64,000 nucleotides of DNA from an uncultured Rhodospirillaceae bacterium (GTDB taxonomy: Bacteria; Pseudomonadota; Alphaproteobacteria; Reyranellales; Reyranellaceae): positions 264,775-328,774 of the forward strand of contig CAMFGZ010000002.1 of the NCBI GenBank assembly GCA_945952105.1, in the 5' to 3' direction. Position numbers and translations under genes: made by a program. Below are positions 10,212 through 18,559 of this stretch, piece by piece; the stretch's first letter is position 1; every line of letters begins with the position of its first letter. Under the pieces are notes generated by a model. The model was not told the origin of the DNA. It made no database searches and worked only from the letters and a program-made list of their open reading frames with translations.

Positions 10212-11219
10212 TCAAACACCGTCCGTCGAAAAGCCAAATGCCTCGACGGTGCGGCGGAAGTGAGGTGGCAGTTCGGCCTGTGCCCTGAGCTCGCCCTTGC
10301 CCGACGGGTGCGGCAGCGTCAGGCGACGAGCATGCAGATGCAGCTTGCGCGCGTCGGCGATGGTCGACAGCAGCGCTTCCTCGCCGCCGTACTTGCGGTC
10401 GCCGAGGATCGGACAGCCGATGGCTGCACAGTGGACGCGGAGCTGATGGGTCCGGCCGGTGCGCGGCCACAGGGCCAGCATCGCCGCGCGCCGGCTGGCA
10501 CTGTCGACCACGCGGAAATGGGTGAGCGCCTTCTGGCCGTTCTCCTCGTCGACCTGCATGAGCTCGCGGTCGAAGGCGCCCGGCCGCTTGGCCAGCGGCA
10601 GGTTGATCGTACCCTCCTTCTTCGGAGGCACGCCGACCACGATCGCCCAATAGAGCTTCTCGGTCTCACGGTCGCGAAACGACTCCGACAGGCGCTTGGC
10701 CGCCTGTCCGGTCCGCGCGATCAGCAGCAGCCCGCTGGTGTCCTTGTCGAGCCGATGCACCAGTTTCGGCCGCTGCTCGAAGCCGAAGCGCAATCCGTCC
10801 AGCATGCCGTCGATATGCTTCTCGGTGCCGCTGCCGCCTTGCACGGCGAGGCCGGGCGGCTTGTTCAGCACGATCACATGATCGTCGCGATGGATGACCA
10901 TCTTCTGGATCTCGGCGGCGTCCCGGTCCGAGATGGTGGGACCGGCAGGAGAAGATGAAGACCGTGGCTTGGGCGCGGGCGTATTCGTGACGCCGGGCGG
11001 CAGACGGATCGACTGGCCCGGTTCTACCCGGTCCTTGCCTTCTGCCCGCTTGCCCTCGATCCGCACCTGGCCGGTGCGCAGCAGCTTCTGCAGCGCCCCA
11101 TGGCTCAGCTCGGGGAAATGGCGCTGGAACCAGCGGTCGAGACGCATGTCGGCCTCGTCCTCGGTGACGGTACGGCTCTGGACCTGACGGGTACCACCAG
11201 TGGCGGGGCTCTGGCTCAT
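10212..11219 (-). CDS. rluC: RluC-like 23S rRNA pseudouridine synthase
   Basis: Isomerises uridines in 23S rRNA. The 335-residue protein has an N-terminal S4 RNA-binding domain (MRLDRWFQRHFPELSHGALQKLLRTGQVRI) and a RluA-family catalytic domain with HRLDKDTSGLLLIA, whose Asp is the nucleophile, and RTGRTHQLRVH. ATG 11217-11219 (MSQSPATGG) is preferred to an ATG seven codons earlier because conserved sequence starts well after it. It is followed 16 bases later by the AsmA-like gene. RluC versus RluD specificity is judged from the overall pattern only. Confidence 0.88.
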   Translation of the reverse strand: MSQSPATGGTRQVQSRTVTEDEADMRLDRWFQRHFPELSHGALQKLLRTGQVRIEGKRAEGKDRVEPGQSIRLPPGVTNTPAPKPRSSSSPAGPTISDRDAAEIQKMVIHRDDHVIVLNKPPGLAVQGGSGTEKHIDGMLDGLRFGFEQRPKLVHRLDKDTSGLLLIARTGQAAKRLSESFRDRETEKLYWAIVVGVPPKKEGTINLPLAKRPGAFDRELMQVDEENGQKALTHFRVVDSASRRAAMLALWPRTGRTHQLRVHCAAIGCPILGDRKYGGEEALLSTIADARKLHLHARRLTLPHPSGKGELRAQAELPPHFRRTVEAFGFSTDGV

Positions 11220-11254
11220 GGCGCACAACCTAAGGGACAAGCTACACAGGGTCC

Positions 11255-12145
11255 ATGGAATCGGTGTCTTTCGACACGCTGACGTTCGACCATCCGACGG
11301 CCTCGCGGCCGGCGCGGGTTTCCGCGACCCTGCATATTCCGGCGGACCGGCCGGAACCGGTCGCCTGCATGGTCATCCTGACCAGCAGCGCCGGGGTTCA
11401 GCGCCACCGCGAGCATTACTACGCCGACCTCCTGAACGAGGCAGGTATTGCCGCACTGATCGTCGACAGTTTCAGAGGCCGCGGCGTGCGGCGCACGGTC
11501 GCCGACCAGACCCTGGTCTCGGCCGCCCAAATGGAGGGGGACGCCTTTGCCGCCCTCGCCCTCCTCCGCGCCGATCCCCGGATAGATCCGGCGCGGATCG
11601 GCATCATGGGGGTCTCCAAGGGCGGCGTTGCAACGCTGAACGCCGCCATCGCCGTCCGCCAGCGCTGGCGTGGCGGTTTCCCTCACCTGTTCGATCTCCA
11701 CATTGCGCTCTGCCCCGGCGCGACGGCCCAGCATCGCGATCCGACCACCTACGGCCGGCCCATGTATTTCATGTTGGCCGCCAAGGACGATTACACGCCG
11801 GCGGAACTCGCCATCGAGTATGCCGAGCGCATGCGGGCCGCCGGGAACCGCCGGATCAAGGTCAAGATCTACGGGAGCGCCCATCACGGTTGGGAGTCGA
11901 TCGGGCCGGTCTTCGACATCAAGGACGCCGAGAACTGGGCGTGCTGCCGCAACCTGATCGAGGATGACGGCCGCCATTTCGTGCCAAGCCTCGGCCAGGC
12001 GCTGGAAGAACCGGACTTCCAGGCCTGGGCCAGAGCCCACTGCGTCACCCGGGGTGCCCGGGCGGGTGGCGGCACGTTCGAGTTGAAAGTCCGCGCCAGT
12101 GCCGATCTTTTGACCTTCCTGGCCGCCCACGGTTTCGTGGGCTGA
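11255..12145 (+). CDS. Dienelactone hydrolase-family alpha/beta hydrolase
   Basis: 296 residues with an alpha/beta hydrolase core: CMVILTSSAGVQRH (oxyanion strand), the nucleophile elbow GVSKGG with Ser121, an acid in AAKDDYTPAE, and a histidine in YGSAHHGWE. The serine elbow and the AHHGW histidine resemble dienelactone hydrolase-like esterases rather than the Cys-type true enzyme. The substrate is unknown. It reads away from rluC and its stop overlaps the start of the L,D-transpeptidase gene by one base (TGATG). Confidence 0.8.
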   Translation: MESVSFDTLTFDHPTASRPARVSATLHIPADRPEPVACMVILTSSAGVQRHREHYYADLLNEAGIAALIVDSFRGRGVRRTVADQTLVSAAQMEGDAFAALALLRADPRIDPARIGIMGVSKGGVATLNAAIAVRQRWRGGFPHLFDLHIALCPGATAQHRDPTTYGRPMYFMLAAKDDYTPAELAIEYAERMRAAGNRRIKVKIYGSAHHGWESIGPVFDIKDAENWACCRNLIEDDGRHFVPSLGQALEEPDFQAWARAHCVTRGARAGGGTFELKVRASADLLTFLAAHGFVG

Positions 12146-13668
12146 TGGACGAATCGACCGATTCCGGCTATACCTCCGGTGTGATCCGCTTCAATTTTTT
12201 CGCCGCTTTCCTGGCGTTCGCGCTCTCTTTTTCGGGAGCTTCGTCCTCTTACGCCTCGGGCGTTCTGTGGACTGGATCTGGCCCCGCCACGGCACGCGCC
12301 GAGGCCCTGCTGAAGGCATTGCGCGCCGCCGGAGACCATGGGCTCGATCCCAAGTGGTACGGCATTGCCGACGTGGAGAAGGCGCTGGTCCCGGGTACCG
12401 ATCCGGCCGCGGCGGAAGCGCTCCTTTCGGCGGCTTTCGTGGCCTATGCCAGCGACGTCTCGACCGGCCGCGTGCGCGCCAACCGCGTCGACAAGGATAT
12501 CGACATCATCCAGCGCACGGCAGACAAGGCCGCCCTTCTGCAGGCGGCGGCCGACGCGCCCGACTTCGCGGCTTACCTGGAATCCCTGCCGCCCAAGGGT
12601 GACTACCCGGCCCTGCAAAAGGCGCTGGCCGCCTGGCGCGAGAAAAAGACCAGGACCACCTTCACGCCGATGCCCGACGGCACCGCGCTGAAGCCAAACA
12701 TGATCGACGGCCGCGTGCCCACCCTGCGCAAGCGTCTCGCCGAACTCGACTTCACCGTGCCGCCGGCCGGCGCCGTGGCCGATCTCTACGACGAGCCACT
12801 GGTGGCCGTCGTGAAAGCCTACCAGGAGATGAAGGGCCTGACCGTCGACGGCGTCATCGGCGCCAAGACCGTGCGCTCGCTCAACACCACCATCGACGAG
12901 CGCATCGAGCAGATCGTCGCCAACCTGGAGCGTCGCCGCTGGCTGCCGGAGGATCTCGGCAGCCGCTTCGTCTACGTGAACACCGGCGACTACTCGATGA
13001 TGTTCGTGAACGAGGGCAAGGTCGCCTTCCAGAGCCAGGTCATCGTCGGCACGCCGAAGGACCCGACGCCGGAAATCCAGTCGACCATGCGCGGCTTCCA
13101 GACCAACCCGTACTGGACGGTGCCGCCGTCGATCGCCGGCGAGGAGTACCTGCCGATCCTGCGCCGCGATCCCAACGCGCTGGCCGGCAGCGGCTTCAAG
13201 ATCTTCGCGAGCTGGAACAACGACGACGAGATCGATCCCAACACCATCGACTGGAGTTCGATCCATCCCAAGGCCTTTCCGTACCGTATCCGGCAGGATT
13301 CGGGCGCGTCGAACGCGCTGGGCTACATCTTCTTCCCGTTCGCCAACAAGTACGGGATTTACATGCACGACACGGCCAGCCGCTGGCTGTTCACCGAAGG
13401 CAGCCGCAACTTCAGCCATGGCTGCATCCGCCTGCAGAACCCGCTCGACTTCGTGGAGAAGGTCTTCAACGGCAAGAATGGCTTCAGCAAGGAACGGGTC
13501 CAGCAGGTGATCAACGCGAACCAGCAGGCTCATTACACCTTCCCCGAGCCGATCACGCTCTACGTGACCTACCGCACGGTCAGCGCCAACGCCGAGGGCG
13601 TGCCGACCTTCCGCGACGATGTCTACGGCCGCGACAAGCGCGTCGTGCGGGCGATGGCCAAGCCCTGA
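12145..13668 (+). CDS. L,D-transpeptidase (YkuD domain, YcbB-like)
   Basis: Periplasmic enzyme forming 3-3 peptidoglycan crosslinks. The order is a signal peptide (FAAFLAFALSFSGASSSYASG), a scaffold domain, a peptidoglycan-binding repeat (VVAVVKAYQEMKGLTVDGVIG) and the YkuD catalytic domain with MHDTASRWLF and SHGCIRLQNP, whose Cys is about residue 427. Two starts are possible: ATG 12145, overlapping the previous stop, or GTG 12181 (VIRFNFFAAFLAF), which leaves a cleaner signal peptide. The 1-base overlap indicates co-transcription with the preceding hydrolase. Confidence 0.92.
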   Translation: MDESTDSGYTSGVIRFNFFAAFLAFALSFSGASSSYASGVLWTGSGPATARAEALLKALRAAGDHGLDPKWYGIADVEKALVPGTDPAAAEALLSAAFVAYASDVSTGRVRANRVDKDIDIIQRTADKAALLQAAADAPDFAAYLESLPPKGDYPALQKALAAWREKKTRTTFTPMPDGTALKPNMIDGRVPTLRKRLAELDFTVPPAGAVADLYDEPLVAVVKAYQEMKGLTVDGVIGAKTVRSLNTTIDERIEQIVANLERRRWLPEDLGSRFVYVNTGDYSMMFVNEGKVAFQSQVIVGTPKDPTPEIQSTMRGFQTNPYWTVPPSIAGEEYLPILRRDPNALAGSGFKIFASWNNDDEIDPNTIDWSSIHPKAFPYRIRQDSGASNALGYIFFPFANKYGIYMHDTASRWLFTEGSRNFSHGCIRLQNPLDFVEKVFNGKNGFSKERVQQVINANQQAHYTFPEPITLYVTYRTVSANAEGVPTFRDDVYGRDKRVVRAMAKP

Positions 13669-13703
13669 GGCATAGGACCGATCGTTCGTCCCTCGGCGCT
13701 CCC

Positions 13704-13755
13704 GGACATCGTTTCACGATGTCCTGACGCTCTGAAGCCGAACTCCGCTCGGCTT
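13704..13755. terminator. Two hairpins between convergent genes (possible terminators)
   Basis: GGACATCG and CGATGTCC (13704-13711, 13717-13724) form an 8-bp stem with loop TTTCA. AAGCCGA and TCGGCTT (13735-13741, 13749-13755) form a second stem that touches the rarA stop. They lie between the convergent L,D-transpeptidase and rarA genes. Neither is followed by a clear T-run, so a termination role is only likely. Confidence 0.4.
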
Positions 13756-15043
13756 AACGCTTCTTCTCCCTGAGCTTCTTCCAGTACTCGAGGCGCTTCA
13801 CGATCTCGCGCTCGAAGCCGCGTTCGACCGGTTGGTAGAACTCCTCGCGCGCCATCCCGTCGGGGAAGTAGTTCTGGCCCGAGAAGCCATCGGCGGCATT
13901 GTGGTCGTACTCGTAGCCCTTGCCGTAGCCGATTTCCTTCATGAGCTTGGTCGGCGCGTTCAGGATGTGCATCGGCGGCGTCAGGGAGCCGTGGGTCTTG
14001 GCGGAACGCTTGGCGGCCCCGAAGGCGACATAGCCCGCGTTCGATTTCGGCGCCGTACCGAGATAGATCACCGCCTGGGCGATCGCGAGTTCGCCCTCGG
14101 GTGAGCCCAGCCGATCGTAGGTCTCCCACGCCGCCAACGTCTGGGTCAGCGCCTGCGGATCGGCCATGCCGATATCCTCGACGGCGAAGCGTACGAGGCG
14201 GCGGGCGATGTATTTCGGGTCCTCGCCGCCGTCGAGCATGCGCGCGAACCAGTAGAGAGCGGCATCGACGTCCGACCCACGCAGCGACTTGTGCAGCGCG
14301 CTGATCAGGTTGTAGTGCGCCTCCTGCGTCTTGTCGTAGAGCGGCGCCCGCTTCTGCAGGAGCGTCGCCAGCCGCGACGGTGGCACCGGTCCCTTGTCCT
14401 TGAGCTGGGCGAGCTGCTCGGCGAGGCCGATCATGTAGCGGCCATCGCCGTCGGCCATCGCGAACAGCGCCTGGCGTCCCGTTTCGTCGATCGGCAGCTT
14501 GCGCCCCAGCGCCTCTTCCGCCCGCGCCAGCACCGCCGACAGCGCATTGTCGTCGAGCCGGCGCAGCACCAGCACCTGGCACCGCGACAGGAGCGCGGCA
14601 TTCAGCTCGAAGGACGGGTTCTCCGTCGTGGCGCCGATCAGCGTCACCGTGCCGTCCTCGACATAAGGCAGGAAGCCGTCCTGCTGGGCGCGGTTGAAGC
14701 GATGGATCTCGTCGACGAACAACAGCGTGCCCTTGCCGTCCTTGCGGCGCTGGCGAGCCGCCTCGAACACGCGGCGCAGGTCGGCGACGCCCGAGAAGAC
14801 CGCCGAAAGCGGCTCGAAATGAAGGTCCACGGACTCGGCCAGCAGGCGCGCGATCGTGGTCTTGCCGCAGCCTGGCGGCCCCCAGAGGATCAGCGATCCA
14901 AGCTTGCGGGCCTCCAGCATGCGGCCGAGCGGCCCCTCGGGACCCAGCAGGTGATCCTGCCCCAGGATCTCGCCCAGCGTCCTGGGACGCAGGCGTTCGG
15001 CCAGCGGAGTCGGTGCAAGCGAGGCGAAGAGTTCAGCCGGCAC
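13754..15043 (-). CDS. rarA: Replication-associated recombination protein A (RarA/MgsA)
   Basis: AAA+ ATPase of the clamp-loader family acting at stalled replication forks. Walker A is GPPGCGKT (55-62), Walker B is VDEIHRF (110-116), sensor motif ATTENPSFELN follows, and the MgsA C-terminal domain contains AHYNLISALHKSLRGSDVDAALYW in part and YDHNAADGF. ATG 15262 would place the N-terminus inside htrA; I prefer GTG 15041-15043, giving 429 residues starting VPAELFASLAPTPLAERLRP, which matches the usual length and N-terminus. The ribosome site is weak. It starts 20 bases after the htrA stop. Confidence 0.93.
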   Translation of the reverse strand: MPAELFASLAPTPLAERLRPRTLGEILGQDHLLGPEGPLGRMLEARKLGSLILWGPPGCGKTTIARLLAESVDLHFEPLSAVFSGVADLRRVFEAARQRRKDGKGTLLFVDEIHRFNRAQQDGFLPYVEDGTVTLIGATTENPSFELNAALLSRCQVLVLRRLDDNALSAVLARAEEALGRKLPIDETGRQALFAMADGDGRYMIGLAEQLAQLKDKGPVPPSRLATLLQKRAPLYDKTQEAHYNLISALHKSLRGSDVDAALYWFARMLDGGEDPKYIARRLVRFAVEDIGMADPQALTQTLAAWETYDRLGSPEGELAIAQAVIYLGTAPKSNAGYVAFGAAKRSAKTHGSLTPPMHILNAPTKLMKEIGYGKGYEYDHNAADGFSGQNYFPDGMAREEFYQPVERGFEREIVKRLEYWKKLREKKR

Positions 15044-15063
15044 GGCCCGACGCCACCATGGGA

Positions 15064-16437
15064 TCAGCGGAACTGGACGGGAAACACCACCCCGTCGCGG
15101 CCGACGTTGATGCTGTTGATGCCGGCGGCAACGCGCTTCTTGAGGTCGGCGACGCTCTTCACCTCCTGGCCGTTGACCGCCAGGATCATGTCGCCCGGAC
15201 GCACGAAACGGCCGGCATAGGCGCCGGGCTTCACCTCGACGATCACGATGCCGGGACGCCATTCGGTCAGACCCATCTCCTCGGCGACGGCCGGCGACAT
15301 GTTGACCACCGAAGCGCCGGAGAGCGGCTGGCGACCATCGAGCTGCGACAGGTCACGCGGCGGATCCTCGGGCGGCGCGGCGAGCTTCAACTGCACGACC
15401 TGCTCCTTGCCGCCACGCACGATCTTCACCGGCACGGTGGCGTCGACGTTGAGCGTGGAGAGCCGAAAGCGCAGCGCTGCCTCGTCGTCGATCGCCTGTT
15501 CGCGTATGCCCACGATCACATCGTTGCGCTTCAGGCCGGCATCGGCGCCAGGGCCGTTGGCATAAACCTCCTTGACCACGAGCCCGGCGGGCCGGGCCAG
15601 GCCGAAGCCCGAGGCGAGATCGGGAGTTACCCGCTGCATGCTGACGCCGAGCCACGGCCGCACGATCCGGCCGCCGGTCGTGCCGGTCGAGATCATTCGC
15701 TCGACGATGTTGGAGGGCGTGGCGAAGCCGATCCCGACCGAGCCGCCGGTCTGCGAGTAGATCGCCGTATTGATGCCGATCAGCCGCCCATCCAGCGAGA
15801 CCAGCGCGCCGCCTGAATTGCCCGGGTTGATGGCCGCATCGGTCTGCAGGAAGAAGTTCGAGTCGTTGATCCCGCCGGCGCTGCGCGCCACCGCCGAGAC
15901 GATGCCGCTGGTCACGGTCTGGTTCAGGCCGAAGGGATTCCCGATGGCCAGCACCACGTCGCCGACCTCGATCGAGTCGGAATCGCGCAGCTCGAGGAAC
16001 GGGAACTTCTCCTCCGCGCCCTCGATGCGCAGGAGCGCCAAGTCATAGCGCTCGTCCTGCGTGACGAGCTTGGCCTCGAACTCGCGACGGTCGGCCAGCA
16101 CGATACGGATTTCGTCGGCCCCCTTCACGACATGGGCGTTGGTGACGATCAGGCCGTCGGGACGCACCAGCACGCCGGAACCCAGGGAGTTCTGCACCCG
16201 GTCGCCCCCCTGCTGGGGCACGCCCGGGAAAGGGAACGGCAGGCGGCGCTGCACCCGGGCAGTGGTGGTCGTGTAGATGTTGACCACGGCCGGGGAGACC
16301 TTCTTGACCAGCGGCGCATAGGAATAGGCAAGCTCGGTGCGCGAGCTGGGGAGCCCTTGGGCCAAAGCCGCCTCCGGCGCCGCCGTCGCCGCACCGCATC
16401 CCACGAGAACCGCCGCCAGAATTACCCGCCGAATCAT
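15064..16437 (-). CDS. Do-family periplasmic serine protease (HtrA/DegP-like)
   Basis: 457-residue envelope stress protease/chaperone. A signal peptide covers about residues 1-27 (ILAAVLVGCGAATAAPEAALAQ). The trypsin-like domain has His102 (TNAHVV), Asp132 (RYDLALLRI) and Ser208 (GNSGGAL), a complete triad. Two PDZ domains follow, the first around PWLGVSMQRV, the second ending RPGDMILAVNGQEV. A strong AAGGAG lies upstream of ATG 16437. It is divergent from a TctC gene and followed by rarA. Confidence 0.94.
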   Translation of the reverse strand: MIRRVILAAVLVGCGAATAAPEAALAQGLPSSRTELAYSYAPLVKKVSPAVVNIYTTTTARVQRRLPFPFPGVPQQGGDRVQNSLGSGVLVRPDGLIVTNAHVVKGADEIRIVLADRREFEAKLVTQDERYDLALLRIEGAEEKFPFLELRDSDSIEVGDVVLAIGNPFGLNQTVTSGIVSAVARSAGGINDSNFFLQTDAAINPGNSGGALVSLDGRLIGINTAIYSQTGGSVGIGFATPSNIVERMISTGTTGGRIVRPWLGVSMQRVTPDLASGFGLARPAGLVVKEVYANGPGADAGLKRNDVIVGIREQAIDDEAALRFRLSTLNVDATVPVKIVRGGKEQVVQLKLAAPPEDPPRDLSQLDGRQPLSGASVVNMSPAVAEEMGLTEWRPGIVIVEVKPGAYAGRFVRPGDMILAVNGQEVKSVADLKKRVAAGINSINVGRDGVVFPVQFR

Positions 16438-16572
16438 ACAGACACTCCTTGGTCGGGCCGGATTTGCGGACTCTCTTATGGCAAATCAAGGGCCGATTGA
16501 GGCTGGCATATCGATTGCACGGCTTCGGTACAACGCGCCAGCCATTGGCGCGAGGGGAAACCGGAGAGCTTC

Positions 16573-17574
16573 ATGAAACTGACCCGTCGTACCGTCCTGG
16601 CCGGATCGGCCGCCGTCCTCGGCTCGTCGCTGGCCGCGCCCGCCGTCAAGGCAAGCCCCGGCTGGCCGACCAAGCAGCCGATCAAGCTGATCGCCACTTT
16701 CCCGCCCGGCGGCACCGCCGACACGATCTCCCGCATTCTGGCCCCCAAGCTCTCGGCCGCGCTCGGCACGCAGGTGGTGGTCGAGAACCGGCCCGGCGCC
16801 GGCGGCACGATCGGCTCGGACCTTGCCGCCAAGGCCGCGCCGGACGGCTACACGCTGGTCATCTCCCATGCCTCTCCGCTGGGCATTGCGCCCGGCATCT
16901 ATCCGAAGCTGCCGTACAACGTGGTGACCGATTTCACCCACGTGACCCTGATCGGCCACACGCCGAACGTCCTGATCGTGCCGGGCGATTCGCCCTACAA
17001 GACGCTGGCCGACTACATTGCCGCCGCCAAGGCCAAGCCCGACGAGATCGCCTTCGGCAGCTCCGGCATCGGCTCCAACACCCATCTGATGGGCGAACTG
17101 CTGGGTACCCTGGCCGGCGTCAAGCTGAAGCATGTCCCCTACCGCGGCTCCGCGCCGTCGCTGCAGGACATGCTGGCCGGCGCCATCCCCTCGATGTTCG
17201 ACCCGATCACGACCAACGTGCCGCACATCAATTCCGGCAAGGTCCGCCTGCTGGCGGTCAGCTCGGACAAGCGCCTCGACATGTACCCGAACGCACCGAC
17301 CTTCGCCGAGCAGGGCTTCCCGAAGCTCACCACCTCGACCTGGGTCGGCATTTCGGGCCCCAAGGGCATGTCGCCGGACGTCGTGGCGCGGCTCTATGAC
17401 GAGCTGCAGAAGGCCTACAAGGCGCCCGAGGTCGTGGAACGCTTCAAGGACGTGGTGTTGCTGCCTGGCGACAAGCCGATGACGCCGGCCGAATACACGG
17501 CCTTCGTCGGCGAGTTCGCCACCCTGTGGGCCGGCGTCAGCAAGTCTGCCGGCATCGAGCTCGAACTGGGCTGA
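16573..17574 (+). CDS. Bug/TctC-family tripartite tricarboxylate transporter substrate-binding protein
   Basis: Periplasmic solute receptor of 333 residues. The N-terminus MKLTRRTVLAGSAAVLGSS is a twin-arginine-like signal, with cleavage near APAVKAS. Family marks are IKLIATFPPGGTADTISR, VVVENRPGAGGTIGSD, PDGYTLVI, the ligand loop around HVPYRGSAPSLQDMLAG and the ending PAEYTAFVGEF. Ligands are usually carboxylic acids but cannot be predicted. No membrane subunits (TctA/TctB) are adjacent, as for most members of this expanded family. It meets the convergent panE-like gene stop to stop. Confidence 0.92.
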   Translation: MKLTRRTVLAGSAAVLGSSLAAPAVKASPGWPTKQPIKLIATFPPGGTADTISRILAPKLSAALGTQVVVENRPGAGGTIGSDLAAKAAPDGYTLVISHASPLGIAPGIYPKLPYNVVTDFTHVTLIGHTPNVLIVPGDSPYKTLADYIAAAKAKPDEIAFGSSGIGSNTHLMGELLGTLAGVKLKHVPYRGSAPSLQDMLAGAIPSMFDPITTNVPHINSGKVRLLAVSSDKRLDMYPNAPTFAEQGFPKLTTSTWVGISGPKGMSPDVVARLYDELQKAYKAPEVVERFKDVVLLPGDKPMTPAEYTAFVGEFATLWAGVSKSAGIELELG

Positions 17575-18555
17575 TCAGTTCGCCAGCAGGCCTCGGGTTT
17601 GCGCGAAGAGACGCGTGAGCCCGAGCAAGGCGTCGATGTTCGGCGTCGGCACTCCGGTGCGACGGCCGAGTTCGTGGACGGCCGTCACGATGGCGTCGAG
17701 TTCGATCGGCTTTCCGCGCTCGACGTCGACCAGCATGGATGTCTTGAAGGCCCCCAGCTCTCGCGTGATCGCGTGGCGCGCCTCCGGATCCTGGTCGATG
17801 CGGCAGCCGATCCGGGCGCCGATGGAAGAGGCTTCCAGCATGACGGCGGAGCAGAAGCCGCGCACCAGCGGATCGTCGAGCATGCGGTCGCCGGTGGCGC
17901 CGGTGATCGCCGACACCGGGTTCATCGTCATGTTGCCCCAGAGCTTGTACCAGATGTCGTGACGGATCGAGGGCGACGAGGTGACGTCGAAGCCAGCTCT
18001 CGCCAGCAACCCATGCACGGCCGCGAGCCGCGCCGAGGCCGAGCCGTCCGGCTCGCCGACGATCAAGCCCATGCCGTTGCGATGCTGGACGAGGCCGGGC
18101 TCGGCCGTCGCGGCGCTGAGATGCACGACACAGCCGATCACATGGCGCAGCGGAATCGCGCGGGCAATGGCGCCGCCGGGATCGACGCTTTGCAGGGGCT
18201 GATTGCCGAGGCCCGTCAGTCCTTGCGAGAACCACCACGGCACGCCGTTCATGGCGGGCATCACGATCGTGTCCGGCTTGAGCAGCGGGCCGACCTGTGT
18301 CGCGAGCGCCGCCATGGCCGGCGCCTTCACCGCGACGACCACGACATCCTGCGGGCCGAGTTCTTGCGCGTCTGACGAAGCCTGCGCCTTGCCGGTGACG
18401 AGCGTCTCGCCCTGCCTGAGCCGCCAGCCGCTCGCGTTCAATGCCGCGAGCGTCTCGCCGCGGGCCAGCGCACTCACCTCGGAGTCCGTATGCGCGGCCA
18501 ACCGCGCCCCGATCAGACCGCCGATCGCGCCGGCGCCAACGATGCAGACTCTCAT
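17575..18555 (-). CDS. panE: 2-dehydropantoate 2-reductase (ApbA/PanE family)
   Basis: NADPH-dependent reductase of 326 residues that makes pantoate for coenzyme A synthesis. Residues 2-14 (RVCIVGAGAIGGL) hold the GxGxxG nucleotide loop; VVVVAVKAPAM follows; the C-terminal ketopantoate domain contains YKLWGNMTMNPVSAITGA and ARIGCRIDQ. ATG 18553-18555 starts directly at the Rossmann strand; an earlier in-frame codon at 18582 would overlap nrdJ. Several paralogues of this family have other oxo-acid substrates, so the pantoate role is probable rather than proven. Confidence 0.82.
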   Translation of the reverse strand: MRVCIVGAGAIGGLIGARLAAHTDSEVSALARGETLAALNASGWRLRQGETLVTGKAQASSDAQELGPQDVVVVAVKAPAMAALATQVGPLLKPDTIVMPAMNGVPWWFSQGLTGLGNQPLQSVDPGGAIARAIPLRHVIGCVVHLSAATAEPGLVQHRNGMGLIVGEPDGSASARLAAVHGLLARAGFDVTSSPSIRHDIWYKLWGNMTMNPVSAITGATGDRMLDDPLVRGFCSAVMLEASSIGARIGCRIDQDPEARHAITRELGAFKTSMLVDVERGKPIELDAIVTAVHELGRRTGVPTPNIDALLGLTRLFAQTRGLLAN

Positions 18556-18559
18556 GGAA

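Noticed and set aside
13754..15262. Start of RarA at ATG 15262
   Set aside because: The extra 73 residues lie inside htrA and have shadow-like composition; GTG 15043 gives the usual protein.
16438..16572. Possible operator in the htrA-TctC gap
   Set aside because: No inverted repeat of useful length or clear promoter pair could be found.
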